The position numbers were made by a program, and so were the translations under genes. From assembly GCF_901875305.1 (NCBI RefSeq), contig NZ_CABFLY010000001.1:124001-188000 (forward strand): a stretch of 64,000 nt of DNA. The letters run 5' to 3'. Source of the stretch: Rothia mucilaginosa (GTDB taxonomy: Bacteria > Actinomycetota > Actinomycetes > Actinomycetales > Micrococcaceae). Of this stretch, positions 17,397 through 28,280 are shown piece after piece. Position 1 is the first letter of the stretch; every line of letters starts with the position of its first letter. The notes beneath the pieces are model-generated. The model did not search any database and was not told the origin of the DNA. It was given only the letters and a program-made list of their open reading frames with translations.

Positions 17397-19637
17397 TTGG
17401 CAGAATCGAGGAACACTCCCGCGCCTTCGGAGGCACAATCTGGAGCGCGGAACGCGTCGCATGCAGGCGAGGCGCAGGCTCACCCGGGAGAGCCGAAGAA
17501 CACCCGGAATAACACGCGGAACAGCACTGAGAGCGGGGTGCCGGTTTGCACCTCGGAGGAGGCTGTCCCTACGGTGACGGCCGGTTACGCCACCGGGAAG
17601 GGCGGGTTTCCTCTAGTGTCTCTCGACCAGGTGGCTGACGAGCGTCTGCGCCGCATTCTGGCGCAGCAGAAAACGTCCGAAGAGGCGCGCGATAAGACCG
17701 TGAAGGCGCGCACTGTGAGCGATGTTCTGCACGATGTAGCCGCTCAGGTTGGTATCGCCACTGCTGGTCCGGCTGAGGTGCCTGCTCAGCAGGAGGAAGC
17801 CTCCGAGCTTGACCACGCTGCCCGCACTGTTATCGACCCGTCCCTCACGCCCGATGATGAGCTGGACGCCTACCGTGATGAAACGAACCCCGTGACGTCC
17901 AGCAATGTGGTGACCGAGGCGGCTCTGACGCGCCCTTCCCAGCCGGTTCCCATGACCGGTATGATTCCTCAGGTTCCGAATTCCCACGCCGCGCAGCGTT
18001 ATGGCCTTGATGCGGCCTCCACAACAGCGGCTAAGACCGGCCCTGTCTCGGTGGCGACGACCGCCGTGCCGCTCGTGGGCCGGAACGTGCGAGGACTACG
18101 AGGCCGCGGTACGGGCGGTCGCTGGGGTTCGCGCCGCCTCCGCTCCTTTGTGCGTACTGAGGAGGCGGCACCCGCCGCCCCGCGTGGTGCTCAGCGTATT
18201 GCTCAGCGTCAGTTCGTGCCGACTATTCGCACCGAAGAGCATGAGCGTCGCGAGGCGTTCCGCCGGGAGAAGGAGTATGCCCGTGACACACTGAACTTTA
18301 CCCTGCGCCTGGCGGAGGCGATGTTCCACTACGGCGCGGACGCAATGGACGTGGACTCGGCGATTATTGCGGTCTCTTCGGCGTATGGTCTGGACTCGGT
18401 TGAAGTGGATATTACAAACCAGTCGGTGACCATCAACTACACGTCGGACCCGGATATTTATATGGAGTCCCGCATCGCTAAGCGTAATGTGAACGCTGAT
18501 GAGCGCTTTACGCACACCCTGGTGCGTGTGGTGCGTTCCTCCACAGAGAACTATGAGGCGCTTTCTGAGGTGTACGGCCTGATCTACAAGATCACTCGCG
18601 GCGGTATGACTCTGGAAATGGCTGATTTGCAACTGAACCAGATTACGCACCGCCCCAAGCCGTTCCCGCCTCTGGTGGTGTGGCTGGCTAACCTTGCCTG
18701 TGCCTCCACGTTGACGGCGGCGTTGGGTGCGAGTTTTGTGACGGCGTTGAGCGCGGCCATTATTTTTATCCCGGTGTATTTGCTGATTCAATGGCTGAGC
18801 TCCATTGGTATTCCGGCGTTCTTCCGCATGGCTGCTAGTGCGGGTCTGATGACCTTTTTGGCGATTTGGCTGGGTAGTGAAGGTTCGATTCTTCAGCGTC
18901 CGGGTGAGCAGATTTCAGCGCCTCTGGTGGTGGCTGCCGGCATGATTATGTTCTTGCCAACTCCGCGTCTGGTGGGTGCTGTACAGGATGCGATTAATGG
19001 TTTTCCGGTGACGGCGGCAGGCCGTTTCGTGTCGACCGGTATGAGCTTCTTGGGTCTTGTGGTTGGTATTGCAGCCGCCGTGAGCGCGATTGGTATTTTC
19101 AATGGTCCGACTTTGGATATTGAACAGTTGCGTTTTGATTCGACGACTCCGTTGGTGGCGTCGTTCTTCTTTCTGATTGCGACTGCGACCTTCGCAATTA
19201 CCTTGCAGACGAAGCTGGTGAAGGTCGGCTGGCTGATGTTCATTACTGCTTGCGGTTTGGCGGCGTATTACAGTTATGAGTTGCTGGCTGGTCCGAGTAC
19301 GGGTCGTGGCCCGACGGCGTGTGCGGCGGTTGTGATTGGTGCGTTGAGCACGTATTTTGCGTACCGTCTGCATGTGCCTCAGGCAATTTTCTCGATTCCG
19401 GCGATTACGTTCTTGCTGCCGGGTCTGTCGTTCTTCCGCGGCATGTATTTGTTGACGGTTGAGACGGATGTGATTCTGGGTATGCACAATATGATTACGG
19501 CGGTTTCGATTGTGGTGGCGATGGCTTCGGGTGTTGCGTTGGGTAATTACACGATGCAGTATGCGCTGCAGCGTTTCACGAAGCCGCGTAACGTTGAGCC
19601 CGTGGATGCTGCGACCCCCGAAACAGCAGATATTTAA
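17397..19637 (+). CDS. ThrE-type threonine/serine exporter with a long disordered N-terminus
   Basis: This 746-residue membrane protein has about 290 residues of polar, low-complexity sequence followed by the conserved ThrE core. The core begins with a cytosolic hydrolase-like domain (RLAEAMFHYGADAMDVDSAI, VSSAYGLDSVEVDIT) and continues with about ten membrane segments in two groups (DUF1212 and DUF3815). ThrE of Corynebacterium exports threonine and serine using the proton gradient and is near 490 residues, so the extension here is long. Start is TTG at 17397 with GGGAGGGG just upstream. Substrate is inferred from family. Confidence 0.8.
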   Translation: MAESRNTPAPSEAQSGARNASHAGEAQAHPGEPKNTRNNTRNSTESGVPVCTSEEAVPTVTAGYATGKGGFPLVSLDQVADERLRRILAQQKTSEEARDKTVKARTVSDVLHDVAAQVGIATAGPAEVPAQQEEASELDHAARTVIDPSLTPDDELDAYRDETNPVTSSNVVTEAALTRPSQPVPMTGMIPQVPNSHAAQRYGLDAASTTAAKTGPVSVATTAVPLVGRNVRGLRGRGTGGRWGSRRLRSFVRTEEAAPAAPRGAQRIAQRQFVPTIRTEEHERREAFRREKEYARDTLNFTLRLAEAMFHYGADAMDVDSAIIAVSSAYGLDSVEVDITNQSVTINYTSDPDIYMESRIAKRNVNADERFTHTLVRVVRSSTENYEALSEVYGLIYKITRGGMTLEMADLQLNQITHRPKPFPPLVVWLANLACASTLTAALGASFVTALSAAIIFIPVYLLIQWLSSIGIPAFFRMAASAGLMTFLAIWLGSEGSILQRPGEQISAPLVVAAGMIMFLPTPRLVGAVQDAINGFPVTAAGRFVSTGMSFLGLVVGIAAAVSAIGIFNGPTLDIEQLRFDSTTPLVASFFFLIATATFAITLQTKLVKVGWLMFITACGLAAYYSYELLAGPSTGRGPTACAAVVIGALSTYFAYRLHVPQAIFSIPAITFLLPGLSFFRGMYLLTVETDVILGMHNMITAVSIVVAMASGVALGNYTMQYALQRFTKPRNVEPVDAATPETADI

Positions 19638-19675
19638 CGTATCTGACAGGTTTATATAGCCAATATGGAATAAAG

Positions 19676-19720
19676 GTGGCGGTCTGTGAACCTTAGCTCA
19701 CGGGCCGCCACCCTATCTTT
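19676..19720 (+). terminator. Convergent terminator between the exporter gene and ung
   Basis: GGTGGCGG (19676-19683) pairs with CCGCCACC (19706-19713), and the stem continues inward to about 15 bp with G-T pairs. CTATCTTT follows. It can serve both converging genes. Confidence 0.75.
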
Positions 19721-19727
19721 GAAGTCT

Positions 19728-20399
19728 CTAACGCACGGTCCAGTCCACTAGCTCGGCTCCCTGCTGCACGAGCAGGGAATTCACCGTGGAGAACGGTCGG
19801 GAACCGAAGAAACCGCGTCGTGCCGAGAGAGGTGAGGGATGCGCCGACTCCACGCTCGGGTAGGGCAGTAGCATCGGCGCGCACTTGCGTGCATCGGCGC
19901 CCCAGAGCAGGCCTACCAGCGGCTGATTGCGGGCCACTAGGGCGCGGATTGCGCATTCGGTGATCTCTTCCCAACCTTTGCCGCGGTGCGATCCGGCATC
20001 GGACTCGCGTACGGTCAGCACCCTGTTCATGAGCATGACGCCCTCGTCGGCCCAGCAGGACAGGTCGCCGTGCTCGGCAGGGGCGATGCCCAAATCGTCC
20101 TGCAGCTCTTGGTAGATGTTGACGAGGGAACGGGGCACGGGCATACCGCGATGCACCGAAAAGGACAGGCCCATAGCGTTGCCGGGGGTGGGGTAGGGGT
20201 CCTGCCCAATGATAAGAACCTTCACCTTGCTCATCGGGCGGCGGAAAGCGTTGAAGATATCACCGGAGGGCGGGAAGGTTCGGTAGCCGGCGGCGTGCTC
20301 GGCGCGCAGGAAATCCCCCATGGCGTGAATCTGCTCTTCGACCGGGGCGAGGGCGGCGGCCCAGTCCTCGCTCATGATGGTGTTCAGGGGCTGGTTCAA
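19728..20399 (-). CDS. ung: Uracil-DNA glycosylase, family 1
   Basis: This 223-residue base-excision repair enzyme removes uracil from DNA. It carries the water-activating motif [18 protein letters not shown] near residues 65-82, the [14 protein letters not shown] strand ([18 protein letters not shown]), and the DNA-intercalation loop HPSPLS near the C-terminus. Length is typical. It is convergent with the exporter gene and divergent from the DUF3263 gene. Confidence 0.93.
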   Translation of the reverse strand: MNQPLNTIMSEDWAAALAPVEEQIHAMGDFLRAEHAAGYRTFPPSGDIFNAFRRPMSKVKVLIIGQDPYPTPGNAMGLSFSVHRGMPVPRSLVNIYQELQDDLGIAPAEHGDLSCWADEGVMLMNRVLTVRESDAGSHRGKGWEEITECAIRALVARNQPLVGLLWGADARKCAPMLLPYPSVESAHPSPLSARRGFFGSRPFSTVNSLLVQQGAELVDWTVR

Positions 20400-20564
20400 G
20401 CGTACTCCTTGGGCTGGTGCGGCTCGGCTGGTCTTCAGCGCCGGGCACGCGATGATTGCTTCTCCTCTAGGCTGAGGCTCTCCTCTAGACTAAGGGAAGA
20501 TGAATACTTGCGGTAGGCGGTGGCTGACCGTGAGGGTACGCTGCAGACAGATTGAGGAGGGAAT

Positions 20565-20927
20565 ATGCCGGAGCAGGAACACACCGCCGTGCAGTCTGAA
20601 ACCCCGGAGAACAAAGTTCTGGGCGAAACCGAAGACTCGGCTGAGACCTCAGCCGAAATGCCGGGGGAGAGGCCCGAGGCCCTCGTCCGTGACGAGGTCC
20701 AGACTGACGGGTTGAACGACGGGCTGAACTCGCTTGAGCGGCGCATCCTGGCTTTGGAACGCCGTGGATTCAAGCACCAGGGTTCCAAGGAGAAGGCCAT
20801 TAAAGCCCTAGGATTCACTCCGATAGCCTACTATCAGATGCTGAACGTCATGCTGGACGACGACCGTGTACGTGAGGCAGCTCCGCAGCTTGTGGATGCG
20901 CTGCGCGCCCGTCGTGACGCCGACTAG
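20565..20927 (+). CDS. DUF3263 protein
   Basis: This 120-residue protein has an acidic N-terminus of about 45 residues and a C-terminal segment matching DUF3263 (SLERRILALERRGFKHQGSKE, then IKALGFTPIAYYQMLN, quoted in parts). The family is found in actinobacteria, is helical and looks like a small DNA-binding fold, but has no established function. GGAGGGAAT precedes the ATG. It is followed by the LytR_C protein gene on the same strand, the usual neighbour in this phylum. Confidence 0.78.
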   Translation: MPEQEHTAVQSETPENKVLGETEDSAETSAEMPGERPEALVRDEVQTDGLNDGLNSLERRILALERRGFKHQGSKEKAIKALGFTPIAYYQMLNVMLDDDRVREAAPQLVDALRARRDAD

Positions 20928-21084
20928 GTAACTTTGGTGTGACTGTTTGTGGCGCGTACTCGCGTTGGTTCCCTCTGCCTGAGACGGTACTCTAGGTACA
21001 GGGAGCGCCGAGTCATCCGCCGCGCGACCTTGAAGAAGCACCGCGCGGATTACCGCGATGAAGTACCCGTGAATTGAGGAGACC

Positions 21085-21675
21085 ATGAGCTATCCCCGCG
21101 ACGAGTTTGACGAGGTGGACGAGCAGACTGCGCGCCGCGGAACCTACCGCGCGGTCGATGCCGATCCTGCAAAGAGCGTGAAGGGTGCTATCCCGCTGGT
21201 GGCGGCCGGAGTGGTCGGTCTGCTGGTGGGTGCCACCATGTACATTTACGCCCCGCGTACGGCTTCGCCGGGTTATTCGGCGCAGAGTTACGCGTCGAGT
21301 TCGGCTTCGGCCCGTTCTTCGGCATCTGCTTCTTCCGCTCCTGCGGCTACTTCGGCATCTGCCTCTGCTTCGGCTAATCCTTCGAAGACGGGTTTGGTGG
21401 ATAGTATTTCGGTGGGTGTGTTTAACGCTTCGGCGCCGGCCGGTAGCGCGTCGAATGCTGCGGCTCAGCTGCATAATTACACGGTTAATGAGACGGCTAA
21501 CTATACCGGTGCAGCCCCGGCGACCAGCGTGGTCTACTATGCGGAGGGCTACCAGGCGCAGGCGCAGAGTATCGCCTCGGCCTTGGACATTTCCCAGGTG
21601 CGTCAGGCGACGTCCGCCGTGCCGATGGGCAACCACGAGGTAATTGTGGTTTTGGCCTCCGATTACACCGGCTAG
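21085..21675 (+). CDS. Membrane-anchored LytR C-terminal-domain protein
   Basis: This 196-residue protein has an N-terminal cytosolic stretch, one membrane segment (about residues 36-57, IPLVAAGVVGLLVGATMYIY), a Ser/Ala-rich linker, and a LytR_C domain (VDSISVGVFNASAPAGSASNA to the end). LytR_C domains occur at the ends of LytR-CpsA-Psr cell-wall glycopolymer ligases, but here there is no catalytic domain. A role at the cell envelope is inferred. GAGGAGA precedes the ATG. Confidence 0.8.
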   Translation: MSYPRDEFDEVDEQTARRGTYRAVDADPAKSVKGAIPLVAAGVVGLLVGATMYIYAPRTASPGYSAQSYASSSASARSSASASSAPAATSASASASANPSKTGLVDSISVGVFNASAPAGSASNAAAQLHNYTVNETANYTGAAPATSVVYYAEGYQAQAQSIASALDISQVRQATSAVPMGNHEVIVVLASDYTG

Positions 21676-21711
21676 GCCCCCGCGTACGCCGCTTTGCCAT
21701 GCAAACTTTCC

Positions 21712-21763
21712 TCAACCCCACTCGTGCAGCCCCAATCGTGCGCCGGGTGGGGTTGATGCTTTT
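21712..21763 (+). terminator. Terminator after the LytR_C gene
   Basis: TCAACCCCAC (21712-21721) pairs with GTGGGGTTGA (21747-21756); TGCTTTT follows. It separates the LytR_C gene from the groEL leader. Confidence 0.75.
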
Positions 21764-23653
<1,890 letters not shown>

Positions 23654-23654
<1 letters not shown>

Positions 23655-23687
23655 TAACTTTTTGTCCCTGATGGGGCAAAAAGTTAT
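23654..23687 (+). terminator. Hairpin at the groEL stop
   Basis: A 15-bp inverted repeat (23654-23668 with 23673-23687) with a 4-nt loop starts at the last base of the groEL stop codon. It has no T run after it, but A and T runs are inside the stem. Confidence 0.6.
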
Positions 23688-23770
23688 GGAATCCGTGGCG
23701 CGCGAAGCGTAACACGGTGGTGACCTAACGCTGGTACTTTAGCTGGCGCAGGTCCACGCATCCGTATGAG

Positions 23771-23813
23771 GCGGGGGCGGCTACCCATGAAGGGTGGCCG
23801 CCCCTGCTTTTGT
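23771..23813 (+). terminator. GC-rich terminator upstream of rlmC
   Basis: A 16-bp stem with one or two wobbles (23771-23786 with 23792-23807), a 5-nt loop and TTTTGTG after it. It stops groEL read-through just before the rlmC start region. Confidence 0.8.
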
Positions 23814-23862
23814 GTGCCCATGCATCCTGTCCCGGCGGTGGAGGCGGTAAAATGGTTCCCCT

Positions 23863-24996
23863 ATGGAATGTGCCTATTTTCGTGATGACCTCTGCTCCTC
23901 CTGCCCCAGCATTGAGACCGCCTACACCGCGCAGGTGCAGGCGAAGCAGGAGCACGCCCGCGCCCTGCTCGCTAACTACCCGCAGCTGCAGTGGCTGGAC
24001 CCGGTAACCAGTGCGGAGGCGGGCTTCCGCAATAAGGCGAAGCTCGTGGTGGGTGGTTCGGCGAAGAACCCGACCCTCGGCATCGTGGATTACCGGACGG
24101 GCGCCTCCACGGATCTTGGCGAATGCCCGCTCTATATGGAGCCGATTCAGGCGGCTATTCCGGTGCTGCGTGAGCTGATTCAGCGCGCGGACTTGACCCC
24201 TTATGACATTCCGAATCGTCGCGGTGAGCTGAAGAATATTCTGGTGACTGCTTCGGCGGCGGGTGAGCTGATGGTGCGTTTCGTGTTGCGTTCGAAGAAG
24301 CTGCTGGTGCCGATTCGCCGTCAGATGGGCTGGCTGCAGGAGCGGTTGCCGAATCTGGCGGTGCTGTCGGTGAACCTGCTGCGTGAACCGGTGGCGCGTG
24401 TGGAGGGTGATGAGGAGATTATCCTTTCGGAGCGTCAGACTCTGCCGATGCAGGTGAATGACCTGACCCTGCACCTGCGTCCGCAGAGCTTCTTCCAGAC
24501 GAATACGAAGGTCGCTGAGGTGATGTACGCGCAGGGCCGCGAGTGGGTGCGTGAGGTGGCTCCGCGCTCGCTGTGGGACCTGTACTGTGGCGTGGGTGGT
24601 TTTGCTCTGCATGCCGCTTCGGTGATGGGCGGTGGCTCGGTGACGGGCATTGAGATTAGTGCGGAGGCGGTCGCTTCGGCGCAGCGCACGGTCGCTGAGT
24701 ATGGGCTTGAGGGCGTGAACTTTTCGGCTCAGGACGCGCCGGAGTTCGCGGTATCTTCGGGCACGGTGCCGCAGATGCTGGTGGTGAACCCGCCGCGCCG
24801 CGGTATTGGTGAGAGCTTGTGCGCGTGGATTGAGGGTTCGGGTATTGACCGTGTGGTGTATTCGAGCTGTAATGCGGTGACTTTGGCGAAGGATTTGGAG
24901 CGCATGCCCTCGTATGCGCCGGTGCAGGGCCGCGTGCTGGACATGTTCCCGCATACGGATCACTATGAGGTCATGGTGCTACTGCAGAGGCAGTAG
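23863..24996 (+). CDS. rlmC: 23S rRNA (uracil-C5)-methyltransferase RlmC
   Basis: This 377-residue SAM-dependent enzyme belongs to the RumA/RumB/TrmA group and is expected to make m5U in 23S rRNA. The N-terminus has the iron-sulfur cysteines of RlmC (MECAYFRDDLCSSCPSIE plus GECPLY). The SAM motif LYCGVGGFALHAA and the catalytic cysteine in YSSCNAVTLAKDL are present. RlmC members lack the TRAM domain of RlmD, as here. The start ATG has no close Shine-Dalgarno; TAAAAT at 23848 lies only 9 bases before it, so the message may have a very short leader. Confidence 0.88.
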   Translation: MECAYFRDDLCSSCPSIETAYTAQVQAKQEHARALLANYPQLQWLDPVTSAEAGFRNKAKLVVGGSAKNPTLGIVDYRTGASTDLGECPLYMEPIQAAIPVLRELIQRADLTPYDIPNRRGELKNILVTASAAGELMVRFVLRSKKLLVPIRRQMGWLQERLPNLAVLSVNLLREPVARVEGDEEIILSERQTLPMQVNDLTLHLRPQSFFQTNTKVAEVMYAQGREWVREVAPRSLWDLYCGVGGFALHAASVMGGGSVTGIEISAEAVASAQRTVAEYGLEGVNFSAQDAPEFAVSSGTVPQMLVVNPPRRGIGESLCAWIEGSGIDRVVYSSCNAVTLAKDLERMPSYAPVQGRVLDMFPHTDHYEVMVLLQRQ

Positions 24997-25014
24997 CGGT
25001 TTTTATGCGTGTAG

Positions 25015-25060
25015 GCGGTGGCCTCTCGGACGGTTGTGTCCGAGGCGCCACCGCTTTTTT
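25015..25060 (+). terminator. Terminator of rlmC
   Basis: GCGGTGGC (25015-25022) pairs with GCCACCGC (25047-25054), and CTCGGAC pairs with GTCCGAG inside. Six T's follow. Confidence 0.9.
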
Positions 25061-25121
25061 GTGCCCCTCTAGCGGGCGTGAAATTCTAACCCAGCGCTGT
25101 GAAATCCTGCGCCGCGAAATT

Positions 25122-25628
25122 CTATGCGGCGAGAATACCCGCCGCATACGCTGCCTGACCCACGTGCTGCGCCGCGTCGTCAATCAGACTGACCAGACGC
25201 ACACCGCGAGTCACCGGCGGAGTCCACGAACGATCAATAATCTCACTCAAATCAGCCTCGCTCAGCGTCTCCGCATAGGCCGCGAGCGCCTCGCCGGTCG
25301 CCACAAGGTACTCCACCAGCAGCGCAGAATCTTCAACCACGATGGAGCGTGCCTGCTCAGCGGTGTGGCCGTAGCCCATGGTGTCGCCCAGCTCGCCCAA
25401 GTTGAAACGCTCCCTGAAACCCTGAGCCTCCCAGACCTGCGGCTGACCGTTGAGGGCGGAGAGCTGCATGTCCATTTGTCGCCCGGCGTGCCAGAGCAGC
25501 CAGGCGATAGAGTTCGGGTGCCCGCCCGGGTGGGCGTTGAGCGCCTCAGCTGATAGTCCCTTGACGGCTACGGCGGCTTCGGTGCCGGGGCGGCTGGCGG
25601 CGTCACGCAGAATATCGTGGGTTTTCAC
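25122..25628 (-). CDS. DinB-family protein (mycothiol-dependent type)
   Basis: This 168-residue four-helix-bundle protein has the metal-binding histidines expected in DinB/MST proteins (WLLWHAGRQMD near residue 45, HVGQAAYAAG near the C-terminus, and one in the middle). Actinobacterial members use mycothiol as thiol cofactor for conjugation or isomerisation. The substrate is unknown. Single gene, divergent from the flavoprotein gene. Confidence 0.75.
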   Translation of the reverse strand: MKTHDILRDAASRPGTEAAVAVKGLSAEALNAHPGGHPNSIAWLLWHAGRQMDMQLSALNGQPQVWEAQGFRERFNLGELGDTMGYGHTAEQARSIVVEDSALLVEYLVATGEALAAYAETLSEADLSEIIDRSWTPPVTRGVRLVSLIDDAAQHVGQAAYAAGILAA

Positions 25629-25871
25629 GGAATCCTCCTGATTGTGCTGGCTTCTCGTAGGCTGGCTTCTTGTAGGGAGCCGGGTAGTTTCAGTCTACGC
25701 CCGCGCGGGCTGAGGGGTGGCTATGGAAGAGGGGATAGGGGCTTCGCTCACTTCCTAACGGTGGGGGCGTGAATTGGGGTCAAGAAAAAATATGGCGCGC
25801 GGGAATAATACTCATTTCTTCCCGTTGAACTCTGCGAAGACATCATCATCTATGTTTCACAGGAGAATATT

Positions 25872-27281
25872 ATGACCACCCCCGCTCAGCTACACTTTGA
25901 CATGGTCGTCATCGGCTTCGGCAAGGGCGGCAAGACCCTCGCCGGCGCCTACGCCAAGACCGGCAAGAACGTTGCCCTCATCGAACAGTCCACCAGCATG
26001 TACGGCGGCACCTGCATCAACATCGGTTGCGTACCCACCAAGGCACTCGTACACCGCGCCGACGAGTTCCGCGCCCGCGGTGAGCACAGCCTTGAAGAAG
26101 CAAATGCTGCCTACGAATCCGCTGTGGTCTTCCGTGACAAGCTGACCGGCATGATGCGCGCCAAGAACCGCGAAATCCTGCTATCCAACGAGACCGCCAA
26201 GCTCATTGACGGTCACGCACGCTTCATCTCCGACACCGAGGTAGAGGTCACCGCAGGCGAAGACACCCTACGCGTCACCGCCGACTACTTCATCATCAAC
26301 ACCGGTGCTGTGCCGTCCATCCCGCCGATTGAGGGTATCCGCGAGTCTGAGCGTGTACTCACCTCCACCGAGCTGCAGAAGCTCACCCCGCGCCCCAAGC
26401 GCCTGGGTATTATCGGTGGTGGCCCCATCGGTGTTGAGTTTGCCGGTATTTTTGCTTCCTACGGCACTGAGGTGACCCTGCTAGATGGTGTACCGGCATT
26501 CTTTGGCCGCTACGATGCGGACGTCGCCCAGGTGGCCCGCGAAATCATCGCTGACCAGGATATTGCTACGCGTGCCGGAGTTCGTATCCAGTCCATTCAG
26601 GATGGCGCTGACTCTGTGACCGTGACCTACCTCGACTCCGAGGGCGCCACCCAGCAGTTGGAGGTGGACTACGTCATGGTCGCCACCGGCCGCAAGCCCG
26701 CCACCGAGGGTCTGGGCCTGGAGAACACCAGCATCGAAACCACTGACCGCGGCGCAATTGTTGTGGATGAGCACCTGCGCAGCACCGTGCCGAACATTTT
26801 TGCGCTCGGTGACGTGAACGGCGGCCCGCAGTTCACCTACATCTCCCTGGATGACTACCGTGTGGTGCTTTCCCAGCTGGTCGGCGACGGTTCCCGCTCC
26901 ACTAAGGACCGTAAGGCAGTGGCTTCGACCATTTACATGAACCCGCCGCTGTCCTCGGTTGGTCTGACCGAGCGTGAGGCCATCGAGGCTGGCCACAAGG
27001 TGAAGGTTGCTTCGAAGCCGGTTGCCGCAATTGCTGCGATGCCGCGTGCTAAGACTATGGAGAACCCGCGTGGCATCATGAAGTTCGTGATTGACGCGCA
27101 GACCGACCAGATTCTGGGTGCCCAGCTACTCGTGGTGGAGTCCATGGAGGTTATTAACCTGGTGGCTCTGGCGATGCGTCACGGTATTACTGCTTCGCAG
27201 CTGCGCGATGAGATTTACACTCACCCCTCAATCACTGAGGGTCTGAATGAGGTGCTGGCTGTCGCCGCACCGGTGAACTAG
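25872..27281 (+). CDS. RclA-like pyridine nucleotide-disulfide oxidoreductase
   Basis: This 469-residue FAD enzyme of the class I disulfide reductase family has an FAD motif near the N-terminus (VVIGFGKGGKTLAGAYA), the redox dicysteine GGTCINIGCVPTKALVH near residues 42-58, an NAD(P)H motif IGGGPIGVEFAG, the second FAD motif FALGDVNGG, and a dimerisation domain ending with HPSITEGLNEV. The C-terminal histidine is present but the usual His-x-x-x-x-Glu of lipoamide dehydrogenase is replaced by HPSITE. RclA of E. coli is a copper(II) reductase protecting against reactive chlorine. Mercuric reductase is less likely, as there is no mer context. AGGAGAA precedes the ATG. Confidence 0.78.
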   Translation: MTTPAQLHFDMVVIGFGKGGKTLAGAYAKTGKNVALIEQSTSMYGGTCINIGCVPTKALVHRADEFRARGEHSLEEANAAYESAVVFRDKLTGMMRAKNREILLSNETAKLIDGHARFISDTEVEVTAGEDTLRVTADYFIINTGAVPSIPPIEGIRESERVLTSTELQKLTPRPKRLGIIGGGPIGVEFAGIFASYGTEVTLLDGVPAFFGRYDADVAQVAREIIADQDIATRAGVRIQSIQDGADSVTVTYLDSEGATQQLEVDYVMVATGRKPATEGLGLENTSIETTDRGAIVVDEHLRSTVPNIFALGDVNGGPQFTYISLDDYRVVLSQLVGDGSRSTKDRKAVASTIYMNPPLSSVGLTEREAIEAGHKVKVASKPVAAIAAMPRAKTMENPRGIMKFVIDAQTDQILGAQLLVVESMEVINLVALAMRHGITASQLRDEIYTHPSITEGLNEVLAVAAPVN

Positions 27282-27327
27282 TTCGCGACTGAAATCGCGC
27301 CCTAAGCAGTATTTTTGCTTGTCGGAG

Positions 27328-27389
27328 TGCTTCCCTGCCCGTTCCACCCGTTGTGCTGTCAACGGGGGCGCGGGTGGGGAAGCATTTTT
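27328..27389 (+). terminator. Terminator after the RclA-like gene
   Basis: A 14-bp stem with two wobbles (27328-27341 with 27371-27384), with CCCGTTG/CAACGGG pairing inside, is followed by a T run. The remaining 190 bp to the isochorismatase gene hold its promoter and a leader of unknown structure. TTAGGTAGCC at 27461-27470 resembles half a DtxR box. Confidence 0.75.
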
Positions 27390-27578
27390 GTTAAGGCTCA
27401 TATATACCTAGTAGTTAAGCATGCCCTAAGATGGTTATGAGATAAGCGCAAGCTCACTGATTAGGTAGCCAGTGTGAGAGGGCTCGGAAGAGAACGCCCA
27501 CTCGCTACTACACCCGCAACAGTGCACCGCCTGCGCCGCGCACACAACCGAAAACCATAGGCACGACCCGGGAGAATC

Positions 27579-28280
27579 ATGGCACTGCCCAAAATCAAGC
27601 CCTACACCTACGTTGACCGTGAACACAGCAACCGCGTCAGCTGGCCCGTAGACCCCAGCCGCGCTGTACTACTCGTCCACGACATGCAGGTACACTTCGT
27701 GCAGGCCTTCGAAGGAGCTGACCTGGGTGAGGGCAACGCCAACCCGGACGCCCAAATCAACATCGCCATTCAGAACCTGCGCCGCCTCATTGACGCCGCC
27801 CACGCTGCCGGAATCCCGGTCTACTACACCGCACAGCCGCCGCGCCAAAACCCCGAAGACCGCCGCCTGCTTATCGACTTCTGGGGTGACGGCCTGCAGA
27901 ATGACGAATCCGCCCGCATCCTCGACGAAATCGCACCCACCGACCGCGATACCGTGCTGACCAAGTGGCGCTACTCCGCGTTCGTGCGCAGCCCCTTTGA
28001 GGATCTGCTCAAGGAATCCGGCCGCGACCAGCTCATCATTGGCGGCGTGTATGCGCACATCGGCTGCCTAACCACCGCGCTGGAGGCGTTCATGCGTGAC
28101 ATTCAGCCGTTCATGGTGGCGGACGCACTCGCTGACTTCTCTGAGGAGGAGCACCGCATGGCCTGCGAGTACGCTTCGGGCCGCTGCGCCCGCGTGCTGA
28201 ACACCGCGGATGTGCTCGCCGAGTTGAAGGCCACAGAAAAGGCAGAAAAGACCGAGGAAGCAGAGGAGGCTCGCGCATGA
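27579..28280 (+). CDS. entB: Isochorismatase (2,3-dihydro-2,3-dihydroxybenzoate synthase)
   Basis: This 233-residue hydrolase removes pyruvate from isochorismate in catechol siderophore synthesis. Family features are [11 protein letters not shown] (with the catalytic aspartate), [26 protein letters not shown] (catalytic lysine), and [19 protein letters not shown]. coli EntB is 285 residues because it ends in an aryl carrier domain. Here the catalytic domain ends in a short Lys/Glu/Ala-rich tail and no carrier domain is visible. GGGAGAA lies before the ATG. The stop overlaps the dehydrogenase ATG by four bases. The first gene of the operon. Confidence 0.88.
   Translation: MALPKIKPYTYVDREHSNRVSWPVDPSRAVLLVHDMQVHFVQAFEGADLGEGNANPDAQINIAIQNLRRLIDAAHAAGIPVYYTAQPPRQNPEDRRLLIDFWGDGLQNDESARILDEIAPTDRDTVLTKWRYSAFVRSPFEDLLKESGRDQLIIGGVYAHIGCLTTALEAFMRDIQPFMVADALADFSEEEHRMACEYASGRCARVLNTADVLAELKATEKAEKTEEAEEARA

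Noticed and set aside
25872..27281. Mercuric reductase
   Set aside because: There is no MerA N-terminal metal-binding domain, no C-terminal dicysteine and no mer neighbours. RclA-like is the better fit.
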